Shown piece after piece: positions 23,811 to 31,864 of a stretch of 64,000 nt of DNA. Each line of letters starts with the position of its first letter. Within the stretch, counting starts at the first letter, position 1. A program made the translations under genes and the position numbers. Below the pieces are notes generated by a model, which ran no database searches, had not been told where the DNA came from, and saw nothing but the letters and a program-made list of their open reading frames with translations. Source of the DNA: Halorubrum saccharovorum DSM 1137 (GTDB lineage: Archaea; Halobacteriota; Halobacteria; Halobacteriales; Haloferacaceae); contig NZ_AOJE01000016.1 in NCBI RefSeq assembly GCF_000337915.1, positions 1-64,000 on the forward strand, given 5' to 3'.

Positions 23811-24830
23811 ATGGACACCCGAACTGCCCTCCTGGCGGCCGCCGCCGCGCTCTTACTCGCGGGCGCGATCGGTGCCGTCGCCGCGCCGGACGCGATCGTC
23901 GACCCGCGCGAGGACGACGAGCGCCCCGGCGACGTGCGCATCGTCGACACGGTCGTCTCGCCGGGCGAGGTGCGCGGCGAGACGGCTGAGCTCCGGCTCG
24001 GAGTCGACCTCCGACACCGGGGGTCGACCGTCGAGAACGTCACGGTCCGCCACCGCGCGATCGGCGCCGACTCGGGGCTGCTCGTCGACGAGACGACGGT
24101 CGACGTCGGCGATGTGGACGGCGGCGGCGAACGGACGATAAACGGCTCCGTCGACGTGGAGCGCGAGGGGAGCTACCGGATCGAGACCGTCGTCTTCGCC
24201 GACGGCGAGCGGCGCGCGGCCCAGACGACCCGCGTCGGGGGCGTCGCGGCGCTCACTCCGGACTACGCCGACTCGCGCGTCGGCTTCACCGAAAGCAACG
24301 TCTGGCCGACCGTCGCGGTCAGCGTGAGCGAGGCCGACAACGAGACGGCGACGCTGTCGGTGTCGATTTCGGTGACGAACCGCGGCGACGCCGTCTCGGA
24401 GCCGATCGACCTCCGCGTACTGGTCCGGCAGGCGGAGTCGAACGTGATCGCCGACGAGGCGAGCGAGACGGTCGGGGAGGTCCGGCCCGGTCGGACCGAC
24501 ACCGTGACCACGACCGTCGAGGTGCCCGCGAACTACAACTACTACGTCGACGCCGCGCTGTGGAGCGACGACGTGCTCATCGACGAGACGCAGGGCGTCG
24601 CCAACCTGAACCCCCGGGAGACGATCAGCACGAACCAGACGACCGAGGAGGTGGAGTTCGCCGTCGAGGACTTCACGCGCGGCGAGGGCGGCGACGACGT
24701 GGGGGGCGACGGCGCCGACGCGCCTGATCGGGGCGCCGACGGCGCCGGAGACTCGACGCCCGGCTTCGGCCCCCTCGTCGCGCTCGTCGCGCTCGTCGCC
24801 GCGGCCCTCGTCGCACGGAGGCGACAATGA
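23811..24830 (+). CDS. PGF-CTERM-anchored surface protein
   Basis: A 339-residue exported protein with an N-terminal signal or anchor helix (TALLAAAAALLLAGAIGAVA, about 4-23) and a C-terminal archaeosortase signal: PGF at about 315-317, a hydrophobic helix and the basic end ARRRQ. The body has two beta-sandwich repeats, about 40-140 and 155-270, each rich in ENVTVRHR or ETATLSVSISVTNRG-type strands, like CARDB or Ig-type surface domains. The cargo is expected to be lipid-linked at the S-layer after cleavage. Its stop overlaps the next ATG by four bases. Confidence 0.82.
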   Translation: MDTRTALLAAAAALLLAGAIGAVAAPDAIVDPREDDERPGDVRIVDTVVSPGEVRGETAELRLGVDLRHRGSTVENVTVRHRAIGADSGLLVDETTVDVGDVDGGGERTINGSVDVEREGSYRIETVVFADGERRAAQTTRVGGVAALTPDYADSRVGFTESNVWPTVAVSVSEADNETATLSVSISVTNRGDAVSEPIDLRVLVRQAESNVIADEASETVGEVRPGRTDTVTTTVEVPANYNYYVDAALWSDDVLIDETQGVANLNPRETISTNQTTEEVEFAVEDFTRGEGGDDVGGDGADAPDRGADGAGDSTPGFGPLVALVALVAAALVARRRQ

Positions 24831-25285
24831 CCGACGAGCGCGACCGCGGCGGCGCGAACGACGGCCCGGACGCCACCGACCGCAGCGGCACCGATCACAG
24901 CGACACCACGGACTCACCCACCCGACCAATGACCGCCACCGACACCGACGACGACCGCGCACCGCGCACGACCGACCCCGAGAGCGACGCGGACGAGACC
25001 GCGAACGAGGGAGGCGGTCGCTTCGACCGGCTCTCGACCGACGACCTCCGAGGGCTCATCGACCGGATCGGACTCGCGGCGCTGATACTGCTCGCGCTGA
25101 TCGCCGGCTGGAGCTTCTACAGTCAGGCGGGCCGCGCGATCCGGACGTGGCTCGACCCGGCGTACCATCCGATCGCTCTCGCGGCGTTCAACCTCGCGGT
25201 GCTGCTCGTCGCGCTCGCCGGCGTCACCCACCAGCTCTACCGGATCCGCCGGAGCGAGCGTGGCGACCGAGGAGGGACCGAGTAG
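24827..25285 (+). CDS. Two-helix membrane protein coupled to PGF-CTERM gene
   Basis: A 152-residue protein. The first 65 residues are an Asp/Thr-rich disordered segment. Two transmembrane helices follow, about 81-98 and 118-137, and the end is charged (RRSERGDRGGTE). No domain recognised. The ATGA overlap with the upstream surface-protein gene implies a shared transcript and perhaps a joint membrane complex. ATGs further downstream at residue 35 would give a shorter form. Confidence 0.72.
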   Translation: MTDERDRGGANDGPDATDRSGTDHSDTTDSPTRPMTATDTDDDRAPRTTDPESDADETANEGGGRFDRLSTDDLRGLIDRIGLAALILLALIAGWSFYSQAGRAIRTWLDPAYHPIALAAFNLAVLLVALAGVTHQLYRIRRSERGDRGGTE

Positions 25286-25309
25286 CGGTCACGTCGCCCT
25301 CGACGGCGC

Positions 25310-25654
25310 CTACTCCTCGGGCAGGTCCTCGGTGCTGGCCGGGATCCGCTCGACTTGGCCCGCGAGCGTCGCCGCGTCGCCCGCGACGGTGGAGGCGTCG
25401 ACGCCCGCCTCGTTCGCGACCAACCGGACGTGCGCGGCCAAGAGCGCGAGCGCCCGAAGCCCCTCGCCCTCGCCCCCCGAGTCGCCGTCGCTCCGCTGGG
25501 CGAAGGTGGTGTCGACCTCGCCGTCGCGGACGACGCCGACGTGAACCGCCTCGATCCCGTCGCCGTCGAGGAGGTCGCGGGCGCGGTCGATCTCCGCGGC
25601 GAACGGGTCGTCGTCGGCCGTCGATCCGTCTGCGGGAACCTCGTCGTCGCTCAT
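25310..25654 (-). CDS. Hypothetical acidic alpha/beta protein
   Basis: A 114-residue acidic protein with no recognised motif. The core IEAVHVGVVRDGEVDTTFAQ followed by LRALALLAAHVRLVANEAG reads as a beta hairpin plus a long helix. It is probably a small cytosolic haloarchaeal family member. No operon partner; it faces the PGF-CTERM operon convergently. Confidence 0.62.
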   Translation of the reverse strand: MSDDEVPADGSTADDDPFAAEIDRARDLLDGDGIEAVHVGVVRDGEVDTTFAQRSDGDSGGEGEGLRALALLAAHVRLVANEAGVDASTVAGDAATLAGQVERIPASTEDLPEE

Positions 25655-25753
25655 GGGGGACCGTACGCGAAGCGGGGAGAAAAGCGCGGCGCCCGTCGGG
25701 GCGCGCGGTTTCGGCGGTTTCGGCGGTTTCGCTGATCCCGCCGGTCGCGTCGG

Positions 25754-26596
25754 TTACTCGTCCGGACGGGGCCGGGCGATGAACAGCGACTCTTCGAGCG
25801 TGAACGGGTCGTACGTCGACTGGTGACAGACGCAGTAGGTCCCGTTGGCGGCGTCGTAGCGGGCGGACTCTTCGAGTACCTTGTAGTCGGGGATACAGCA
25901 GAAGTGCGTACAGACGTTGAGGTACGCGACGAACCCCTGGTCGGTGGATGCCTGGAGCCACTCGTCGTCCGAGTTCTGGACGGCTTCCTCGATCCGCGGC
26001 GAGCGGATGACGATGGCGTTGAGGTCGGCGTCGGCGTCCTGGGAGCGCCACGAGACCGATGCCGGCTTCCCGACGCCGTCGTCGCCGATCCCGTTGCCCC
26101 ACTCGGCGTAGTTCTCGAAGTCGTCGATGTGGATCCGGTCGCCGTCCTCGTACGTCTCGTCCTGCCAGTCGTACTTGCCGGGGGCCGCCCGGAACAGGTT
26201 GTCCGACTCGAAGTCCGGGGCGATGTTCTCCTGCGACTCGACGCCGCAGTACTGGAACCACGCGCCGGAGTACGTCCGGCCGCCGAGTTGCTGTTGTGCG
26301 ACCTGGATCTCTTGGCCCTCCTGCGTGACGGTCTGCGTCTCTGGCCAGATACCGCGGATGTACCCGTCGTCGGTTACCTCTACCGGGATCTGGGGGAGCC
26401 CGCGCGGCGCCGGGCCGCCGGTCTGGGCGATCGACATCGCGACGGTCGACCCGCCGCCGACACCACCGGAGGTCGTCAGGGTGTTCACCGTCGCCGACCC
26501 CATCGCACCGACCCCCGCGAGGGCCGCGCCGCCGACGACGCCCTTGACGAAGCGGCGCCGGCCGGACTCGGCCGGATACTTGTCGGACTGACTCAT
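25754..26596 (-). CDS. Rieske iron-sulfur protein (cytochrome bc-type)
   Basis: A 280-residue Tat-exported, membrane-anchored Rieske protein. The twin-arginine signal GRRRFVKGVVGGAALAGVGA is at residues 12-31. The [2Fe-2S] site is seen in CTHFCCIP near 228 and CVCHQSTYDPF near 252 (Cys and His of each loop), with two extra cysteines that can form the structural disulfide. It should take electrons from a quinol in a bc1-like complex; no cytochrome b gene is adjacent in this window. ATG 26596 gives a normal Tat signal and lies 26 bp after a TATA-like ccctttttacc on the minus strand, so the extension to 26677 is rejected. Confidence 0.9.
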   Translation of the reverse strand: MSQSDKYPAESGRRRFVKGVVGGAALAGVGAMGSATVNTLTTSGGVGGGSTVAMSIAQTGGPAPRGLPQIPVEVTDDGYIRGIWPETQTVTQEGQEIQVAQQQLGGRTYSGAWFQYCGVESQENIAPDFESDNLFRAAPGKYDWQDETYEDGDRIHIDDFENYAEWGNGIGDDGVGKPASVSWRSQDADADLNAIVIRSPRIEEAVQNSDDEWLQASTDQGFVAYLNVCTHFCCIPDYKVLEESARYDAANGTYCVCHQSTYDPFTLEESLFIARPRPDE

Positions 26597-26759
26597 ACCC
26601 GTTGTTCGGGTTGGGCCGGTAAAAAGGGTGACGAACCCTCCACCCGAGCGGAAGACGCGGGGATCGCCGGCGATCACCGCTCGGGCTCGTCCGCGGGGTG
26701 TCGAACGATCGATCGAGATGTTTACTCAAAACCGAGGCAAACATTCGTTCGGGCACCGG

Positions 26760-26768
26760 CTTTAACCC
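26760..26768 (+). promoter_or_regulatory. TATA box of ppc
   Basis: The sequence ctttaaccc is centred 28 bp upstream of ATG 26792, indicating a leaderless ppc transcript and fixing the start. Confidence 0.6.
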
Positions 26769-26791
26769 ATCCCGACGGGTGTATCTGTGGT

Positions 26792-29494
26792 ATGGTGTTG
26801 CACAATCGAGACGTGCGGACAGACGTGCGCGAGCTCGGTGCGCTCGTGGGAGACGTCTTAGCCGCGCAGGCCTCGACCGAGGCGTACGAGACCGTCGAGG
26901 AGCTCAGAAACGCGGCGATCGACTATCGGCGCGGCGACGCGGCGAGCCGGGAGGCGCTCCACGAGTCCGTCGACGGGCTGTCGACGACCCGAGAGGGGAT
27001 CGTCGCCCGCGCGTTCACGACGTACTTCGAGCTGATCAACCTCGCCGAGGAGCGCGAGCGAGTCCGCGCCATCCGGGACGCCGACGAGGAGGGATCGCTT
27101 CACGACTCCTTCGACGCCACGATCGCCGAGTTCTCCGAGGCCGGCGTCGAGGCCGACGAGCTACGGGAGCTGTTGCAGGACGTGCTCATCGAGCCGACGT
27201 TCACCGCCCACCCCACCGAGGCCCGGCGGGCCACCGTGAAAGCGAAGCTCCGGTCGATCGCCAATCACCTGGAGGAGCTCGACGAGCGCAACCTCACCGA
27301 GCGCGAGCGCGACGGGATCTGGCGCGACGTCACCGCCGAGGTGACCAGCCTCTGGGGCACCCGACAGGTGCGCCAGCGCAGCCCGGAGCCGGAAGACGAG
27401 GCGCGAAACGTCCAGTGGTACCTGGAGAACACCCTCTTCGACGTGGTGGGCGACGCCTACGAGGAGTTCGAGGAGACCATCTCGAAGGAGTACGACGACG
27501 TGGACTGTCCCAAGCTCTTCGAGTTCCGCTCGTGGGCGGGGTCGGACCGCGACGGCAACCCGTTCGTCACGCCGGAGGTCACCGACGAGACGCTGGCGCG
27601 CCAGCGCGAGGTCGCGATCGAGAAGTACCGCGACCGGTGTAAGCGTCTCTCGGCCGTGTTGAGCCAGGACGGCGAGCGCTACGCGGTCGACGACCGGCTC
27701 GCCGACTCGCTGGCGGCCGACGCCGAGCGGTTCCCAACGGTGGTCGAGGAGGCTCGCGAGCGCTACCCCGACGAGCCGTACCGCCAGAAGCTGCGCCTGA
27801 TGCGCGAGCGACTCGACCGCGTCGACGACGTGCGTCCCGGCGAGTACCCCGACGGCGACGCGTTCCTCGCGGACCTGAACGTGATCGCCGACTCGCTGGC
27901 GGCGGACGGACAGGACGCGGTCCGCGAGTCGTTCGTCGAGCCGCTCCGCCGGCAGGTCGACACGTTCGGGTTCACGCTCGCGTCTCTCGACCTCCGCGAC
28001 CACCGCGAGAACCACACCGAGGCGGTCGCCGAGGCGGTCGCGACGGAGGGCGTCGACTACCGCGAGATGGACGAGGACGCCCGGCAGGAGTTCCTTACCG
28101 AGGCGATCCTCCAGGACGACCCCGTCGTCGACGCCGACGAGCCGGGCGATGTCTCGGAGACCACCGAGCGGGTGCTCCGCCGGTTCCAGGAGCTCGCCGA
28201 CTGGCAAGAGGAGTACGGCGCGCAAGCGATCGACACCTACTGCATCTCGATGACGGAGGAGCCGAGCCACGTGCTCGAAGTGCTCTTCCTGGCCGATCAG
28301 GTCGGCGTCGTCTCGCTGCCGGACCACTGCGGGCTCGACGTGGTCCCCCTGTTGGAGACCGAGTCCGCGCTCAACGGCGCCGAGCGCATCCTCGGCGCGC
28401 TGTTCGACAACGAGGCGTACGCGACCGCCCTCGAAGTCCGCGGGGAGGTCCAGGAAGTGATGCTCGGCTACTCCGACTCCAACAAGGAGAACGGGTTCCT
28501 CGCCGCGAACTGGGACCTCTACGAGAACCAGCGCCGGATCGCGCGGTTCTGTCGCGAGGAGGAGGTCACCCTCCGGCTGTTCCACGGCCGCGGCGGCTCC
28601 ATCTCGCGCGGCGGCGGCCCGATGAACGAGGCGCTGCTCGCGCTCCCCAACGAGACCGTCACGGGACAGGTGAAGTTCACGGAGCAGGGCGAGGCGATCG
28701 CCGAGAAGTACGCCAACCCCCGGATCGCCGAGCGCGAGCTCGAACAGATGCTCGACGCGCAGATCCGCGCGCGCCAAGAGGCCAACGAGGAGCCCACCGA
28801 GGACGTGCCCGAGGAGTGGGTCGACGCGATGGAGACGATGGCGCCCGCTGCCCGCGAGACGTACCGCGATCTCCTGAACACGGACGGGTTCGTCTCCTAC
28901 TTCGGGCAGGCGACGCCCATCTCGGTCGTCGAGGACCTCAACCTCGGCTCGCGGCCCGCCTCGCGATCCGGCGAGCGCACCGTCGAGGACTTACGCGCCA
29001 TCCCGTGGGTGTTCTCGTGGACGCAGACCCGGCTCATCCTCCCGGGCTGGTACTCGCTCGCGTCCGGGCTCGACGCCTACCTCGACGCGGTCGGCGAGGA
29101 GGAGGGCGTCGAAACGCTCCAGGAGATGTACGCGGAGTGGCCGTTCTTCCGCACCACCCTCGACAACGCCGCGCTCGCCCTCGCTCGCACCGAACCGGAG
29201 ATCGCCGCCGAGTACGCCGACCTCGCCGATGACGACCTCCGGGAGCGGTTCTTCCCCGAACTGATCGGCGAGTACGAGCGCGGCCGCGAGCTCGTCTTGG
29301 CGATCAGCGGGCGCGACGATCTGATCCGCCGCGAGTGGCTCGAAGAGAGCCTCGACCGACGGAACCCCTACGTCGACCCGCTGAACCTGTTGCAGGCGAA
29401 CCTGCTCGGGCGGACTCACCGCACCGAAGAGGAGGAGCGGACCCTCCGGCTCACCGTCAACGGCATCGCCGCCGGGATGAAGAACACCGGATAG
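26792..29494 (+). CDS. ppc: Phosphoenolpyruvate carboxylase
   Basis: A 900-residue, bacterial-type PEPC that forms oxaloacetate from PEP and bicarbonate for anaplerosis. The catalytic His140 is in TFTAHPTEARRATVK. The second signature, with GYSDSNKENGFLAANW near 560, precedes FHGRGGSISRGGGP near 596-609. The C-terminus ending MKNTG matches the conserved PEPC terminus. Halophilic acidic surface throughout. The frame extends upstream to 25823, but that part is antisense to the Rieske gene and is rejected. Divergent from the Rieske gene, with the promoters packed in about 195 bp. Confidence 0.96.
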   Translation: MVLHNRDVRTDVRELGALVGDVLAAQASTEAYETVEELRNAAIDYRRGDAASREALHESVDGLSTTREGIVARAFTTYFELINLAEERERVRAIRDADEEGSLHDSFDATIAEFSEAGVEADELRELLQDVLIEPTFTAHPTEARRATVKAKLRSIANHLEELDERNLTERERDGIWRDVTAEVTSLWGTRQVRQRSPEPEDEARNVQWYLENTLFDVVGDAYEEFEETISKEYDDVDCPKLFEFRSWAGSDRDGNPFVTPEVTDETLARQREVAIEKYRDRCKRLSAVLSQDGERYAVDDRLADSLAADAERFPTVVEEARERYPDEPYRQKLRLMRERLDRVDDVRPGEYPDGDAFLADLNVIADSLAADGQDAVRESFVEPLRRQVDTFGFTLASLDLRDHRENHTEAVAEAVATEGVDYREMDEDARQEFLTEAILQDDPVVDADEPGDVSETTERVLRRFQELADWQEEYGAQAIDTYCISMTEEPSHVLEVLFLADQVGVVSLPDHCGLDVVPLLETESALNGAERILGALFDNEAYATALEVRGEVQEVMLGYSDSNKENGFLAANWDLYENQRRIARFCREEEVTLRLFHGRGGSISRGGGPMNEALLALPNETVTGQVKFTEQGEAIAEKYANPRIAERELEQMLDAQIRARQEANEEPTEDVPEEWVDAMETMAPAARETYRDLLNTDGFVSYFGQATPISVVEDLNLGSRPASRSGERTVEDLRAIPWVFSWTQTRLILPGWYSLASGLDAYLDAVGEEEGVETLQEMYAEWPFFRTTLDNAALALARTEPEIAAEYADLADDDLRERFFPELIGEYERGRELVLAISGRDDLIRREWLEESLDRRNPYVDPLNLLQANLLGRTHRTEEEERTLRLTVNGIAAGMKNTG

Positions 29495-29779
29495 CTCGAT
29501 CGGGGGCTCGATCGACCCGGTTCGCCTGACGTACCGCTTGCACCGGTTTTTCTCGGACGCACCGATAGCCGAGGCCCTGCGATCCGATCACGACGGCCGA
29601 TCGCCGCTCGACAGATTCTATATAGCGATACGAGATATATGTCGGCGAGCGCAGGAGAACCGGCACGGATCACCGACACGAGAGAAGAACCGCCAGCGTC
29701 GGCGATATCGGACAGAGAGAAGCCCGACGGGGCCGCGGCTCACGGTGCGAGCGCGACGTACAAAAATCGAATCGGCGAT
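29495..29779. other. ppc-rps19e convergent intergenic region
   Basis: This gap separates convergent ppc and rps19e. A T-run (ttttt) at 29547-29551 and a poly-A stretch near 29760-29766 (poly-T on the minus strand) could end the two transcripts. A TATA-like ctatatag lies near 29617-29624, with further atat sequence to 29640; no convincing gene follows it. Confidence 0.4.
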
Positions 29780-30235
29780 CTACGCGTAGCGTTCGAGTTC
29801 CGGCCGATCGAGGTCCTCGAAGACCTCAGTGGCGACCTCGGAGAGGAAGGCCTCGCCCTCGTCGGAGACGCGGCGTCCCTCGCCGGCGGCGGTCGTGACG
29901 AGCCCCTCGTCTTCGAGCGCCTGCAGCGACGTGCGGATGAGCTTGCGGGAGCCTCCCTCGTGCTCGCCGGGGCGGACGGAGTAGCGGTTCGAGCCGCGCT
30001 TCTTCGAGCCGTACTCGGTCGCGAGCCGCTCGATGCCGATCGGCTCGTTCTGGGCGACCTTCCGGAGGAGGCTGGCGGAGCGCACGTACCAGAAGTCCTC
30101 CTGTTCCGGCGGGAGCTCCTTGCCGGCGCCGCTCTTGGTGAACTCGACCCAGTCGGGCTCGTCGATCCGGTCTTCGAGTCGTGCGGCGACCTCCTCGATG
30201 AGGGCGTCGGCCGGCACGTCGTAGATGGTTACCAT
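29780..30235 (-). CDS. rps19e: 30S ribosomal protein S19e
   Basis: Archaeal/eukaryotic ribosomal protein of 151 residues of the small subunit, absent from bacteria. The start VTIYDVPADALIEEVAARL, the tryptophan-containing EDFWYVRSASLLRKV, and GSKKRGSNRYSVRPGEHEGG with the conserved GS(K)R tract are diagnostic. It is a winged-helix rRNA-binding protein needed for late maturation of the small subunit in eukaryotes. ATG 30235 matches homologues and lies 28 bp behind a TATA box (ggtttaaac on the minus strand), which rejects the extension to 30271. Confidence 0.95.
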   Translation of the reverse strand: MVTIYDVPADALIEEVAARLEDRIDEPDWVEFTKSGAGKELPPEQEDFWYVRSASLLRKVAQNEPIGIERLATEYGSKKRGSNRYSVRPGEHEGGSRKLIRTSLQALEDEGLVTTAAGEGRRVSDEGEAFLSEVATEVFEDLDRPELERYA

Positions 30236-30259
30236 TGAGGTGAATTTCAGCCTAACGTC

Positions 30260-30268
30260 GTTTAAACC
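30260..30268 (-). promoter_or_regulatory. TATA box of rps19e
   Basis: The minus-strand sequence ggtttaaac is centred about 28 bp upstream of ATG 30235, supporting a leaderless transcript separate from the upstream HMG-CoA synthase gene. Confidence 0.6.
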
Positions 30269-30361
30269 CATCGTATTCGAGAGGCGTCGTGTGACCCGTT
30301 TTCACGGGCCAGCGGCGCCACGGAACCGGAGGGCGACTCCCGCTGGCTCCCGGCCGAGCAG

Positions 30362-31705
30362 CTACTCGACGTACTCGTACTTCCGCTCGTTCATCCGGCC
30401 CCAGCCGGTGAAGACGAACTCCGCCTCCGGCTGCGTGAACTCCTCGATCTCGCGTTCCACGTCCATGTCGTACTCGTGAACGTCGTGTACGTCCTCGTAC
30501 TCGTCCCAGGTGAGGTCGTAGCGATCGGCGAGCTGGCCGTCGATATCTAGTTCCTCGATCTCCGCGCGCCAGCCCTCACGGACCGTCTCCGAGTGGATCT
30601 CCGCCTGCGCACCGGAGCCGTAGGAGGCGACGAGCAGCGTGTCACCGACGAAAGATCGGTCGCGGGTCAGCGCGTCTCGCAGCGCGCTGACGCGGGCGAT
30701 ATGGACCGAGCTGGTGTACCAGTTGCCGACCTCCCGCGAGAGCCCGAGCGTCGGCTCCACGGCGGTATCGTACCACGTCTGGTACTGCTCGGTGGTCTTC
30801 AGGTCGTCCATGTAGTCTCTGATAGCCCCCTCGTAGGCCTCGCGGTCGGCGAAGTCTGCCTCGCGAGGCTGGCGGCCGATCTCGTCGGCGAGCTCGTCTT
30901 CGTACTCCGTGTCGCGGATGACGTGTCTGTACGCTAACAGCGCCGCCTTCCGGACCATGCCGGGGAACGGCGTGTGGAAGGGGGCGTACGCGAAGTCGTC
31001 GAGCGAGATGTCGTCGGTGACGGATTCGTAGTCTTCGAGGGCCTCGCGCATTCGGGAGAGGTACACCTGCACGGAGCGTTTCCCGTCGACGCTGGGGAAC
31101 TGCTGATTCGGCTTCAGAAAGTCCGTCTCGTCCTTCGAGCCGTACCCCTGATCGGTCGAGAGCGCGACGATCGAGGGGTCCTCGTCGATCAACATCGCGA
31201 CGGCGCCGGCGCCCTGCGTCGCCTCGCCGGGGTCGCCACGAGCGTAGAGGGCGGTGTCCGTCGTGATCACGATCGCCGGACGGTCGCGGTTCCGCCCCGC
31301 TCGAATCCAGTTGTAGGCGTCGTCGATCGCCTGCGTACCGGCCAGACAGGCGAACTTGCGCTCGCCCTTGTTGGCGTGGGTGAAGTCGCCGTCGTACACC
31401 TGTTCGAGGCAGCCGGCGATGTACGTCGACACCGGCTTCGAGTGGTCGAACGCCGACTCGGTCGCCACGTCGATCCGGCCGATGTCCGCCGGCTCAAGCC
31501 CCTTCCGGTCCATCAGCCGCTTCGCGGCGTTCGCGCCCATCGTGACGATGTCCTCGTACACGTCCGGGAACGAGGAGTTGTTGAGCCCGAGCCCCTTGGT
31601 GTACTTCTCCGGGTCGTCGCCCTTCTCCGGCGCGAACGTGCCCGGCAAGTCGAGCTTGAGATTTCCGGTCCAGATCTCGACGGCGTCGATCCCCACTGCA
31701 GTCAT
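30362..31705 (-). CDS. hmgB: Hydroxymethylglutaryl-CoA synthase
   Basis: A 447-residue thiolase-fold enzyme that condenses acetyl-CoA with acetoacetyl-CoA to HMG-CoA, the entry to the mevalonate pathway for archaeal isoprenoid lipids. The catalytic triad is visible: Glu83 in ATESAFDHS, Cys120 in KFACLAGTQA and His244 in APFHTPFPGM. The N-terminus TAVGIDAVEIWTGNL is typical. It resembles bacterial and haloarchaeal HMGS more than the type in other archaea. A TATA-like ccatatgg on the minus strand lies about 27 bp before ATG 31705. It is followed by rps19e on the same strand, which has its own promoter. Confidence 0.95.
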   Translation of the reverse strand: MTAVGIDAVEIWTGNLKLDLPGTFAPEKGDDPEKYTKGLGLNNSSFPDVYEDIVTMGANAAKRLMDRKGLEPADIGRIDVATESAFDHSKPVSTYIAGCLEQVYDGDFTHANKGERKFACLAGTQAIDDAYNWIRAGRNRDRPAIVITTDTALYARGDPGEATQGAGAVAMLIDEDPSIVALSTDQGYGSKDETDFLKPNQQFPSVDGKRSVQVYLSRMREALEDYESVTDDISLDDFAYAPFHTPFPGMVRKAALLAYRHVIRDTEYEDELADEIGRQPREADFADREAYEGAIRDYMDDLKTTEQYQTWYDTAVEPTLGLSREVGNWYTSSVHIARVSALRDALTRDRSFVGDTLLVASYGSGAQAEIHSETVREGWRAEIEELDIDGQLADRYDLTWDEYEDVHDVHEYDMDVEREIEEFTQPEAEFVFTGWGRMNERKYEYVE

Positions 31706-31864
31706 ACACGGACCTTCATGCGGCCGCCATATGGCTTTGTCGATGGGCGTTTACGTCGATCGTTGTACTATCGGTCGTTCGACTCGACCGTCTGATCCGG
31801 GTCGAAGACCGCTCCGGTCGCGGTGACGGTCCCGCCGCCGTGAACGTCTCGCCGACAGAGCCGG

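Noticed and set aside
25823-26791. Upstream in-frame extension of ppc
   Set aside because: It runs antisense through the Rieske gene, and the conserved PEPC start with a TATA box at proper distance is at 26792.
29639-30238. 199-codon frame antisense to rps19e with a TATA-like sequence just before it
   Set aside because: The protein is featureless and mirrors the S19e coding frame; the TATA-like box is only about 19 bp from the ATG. Kept only as a note on the intergenic region.
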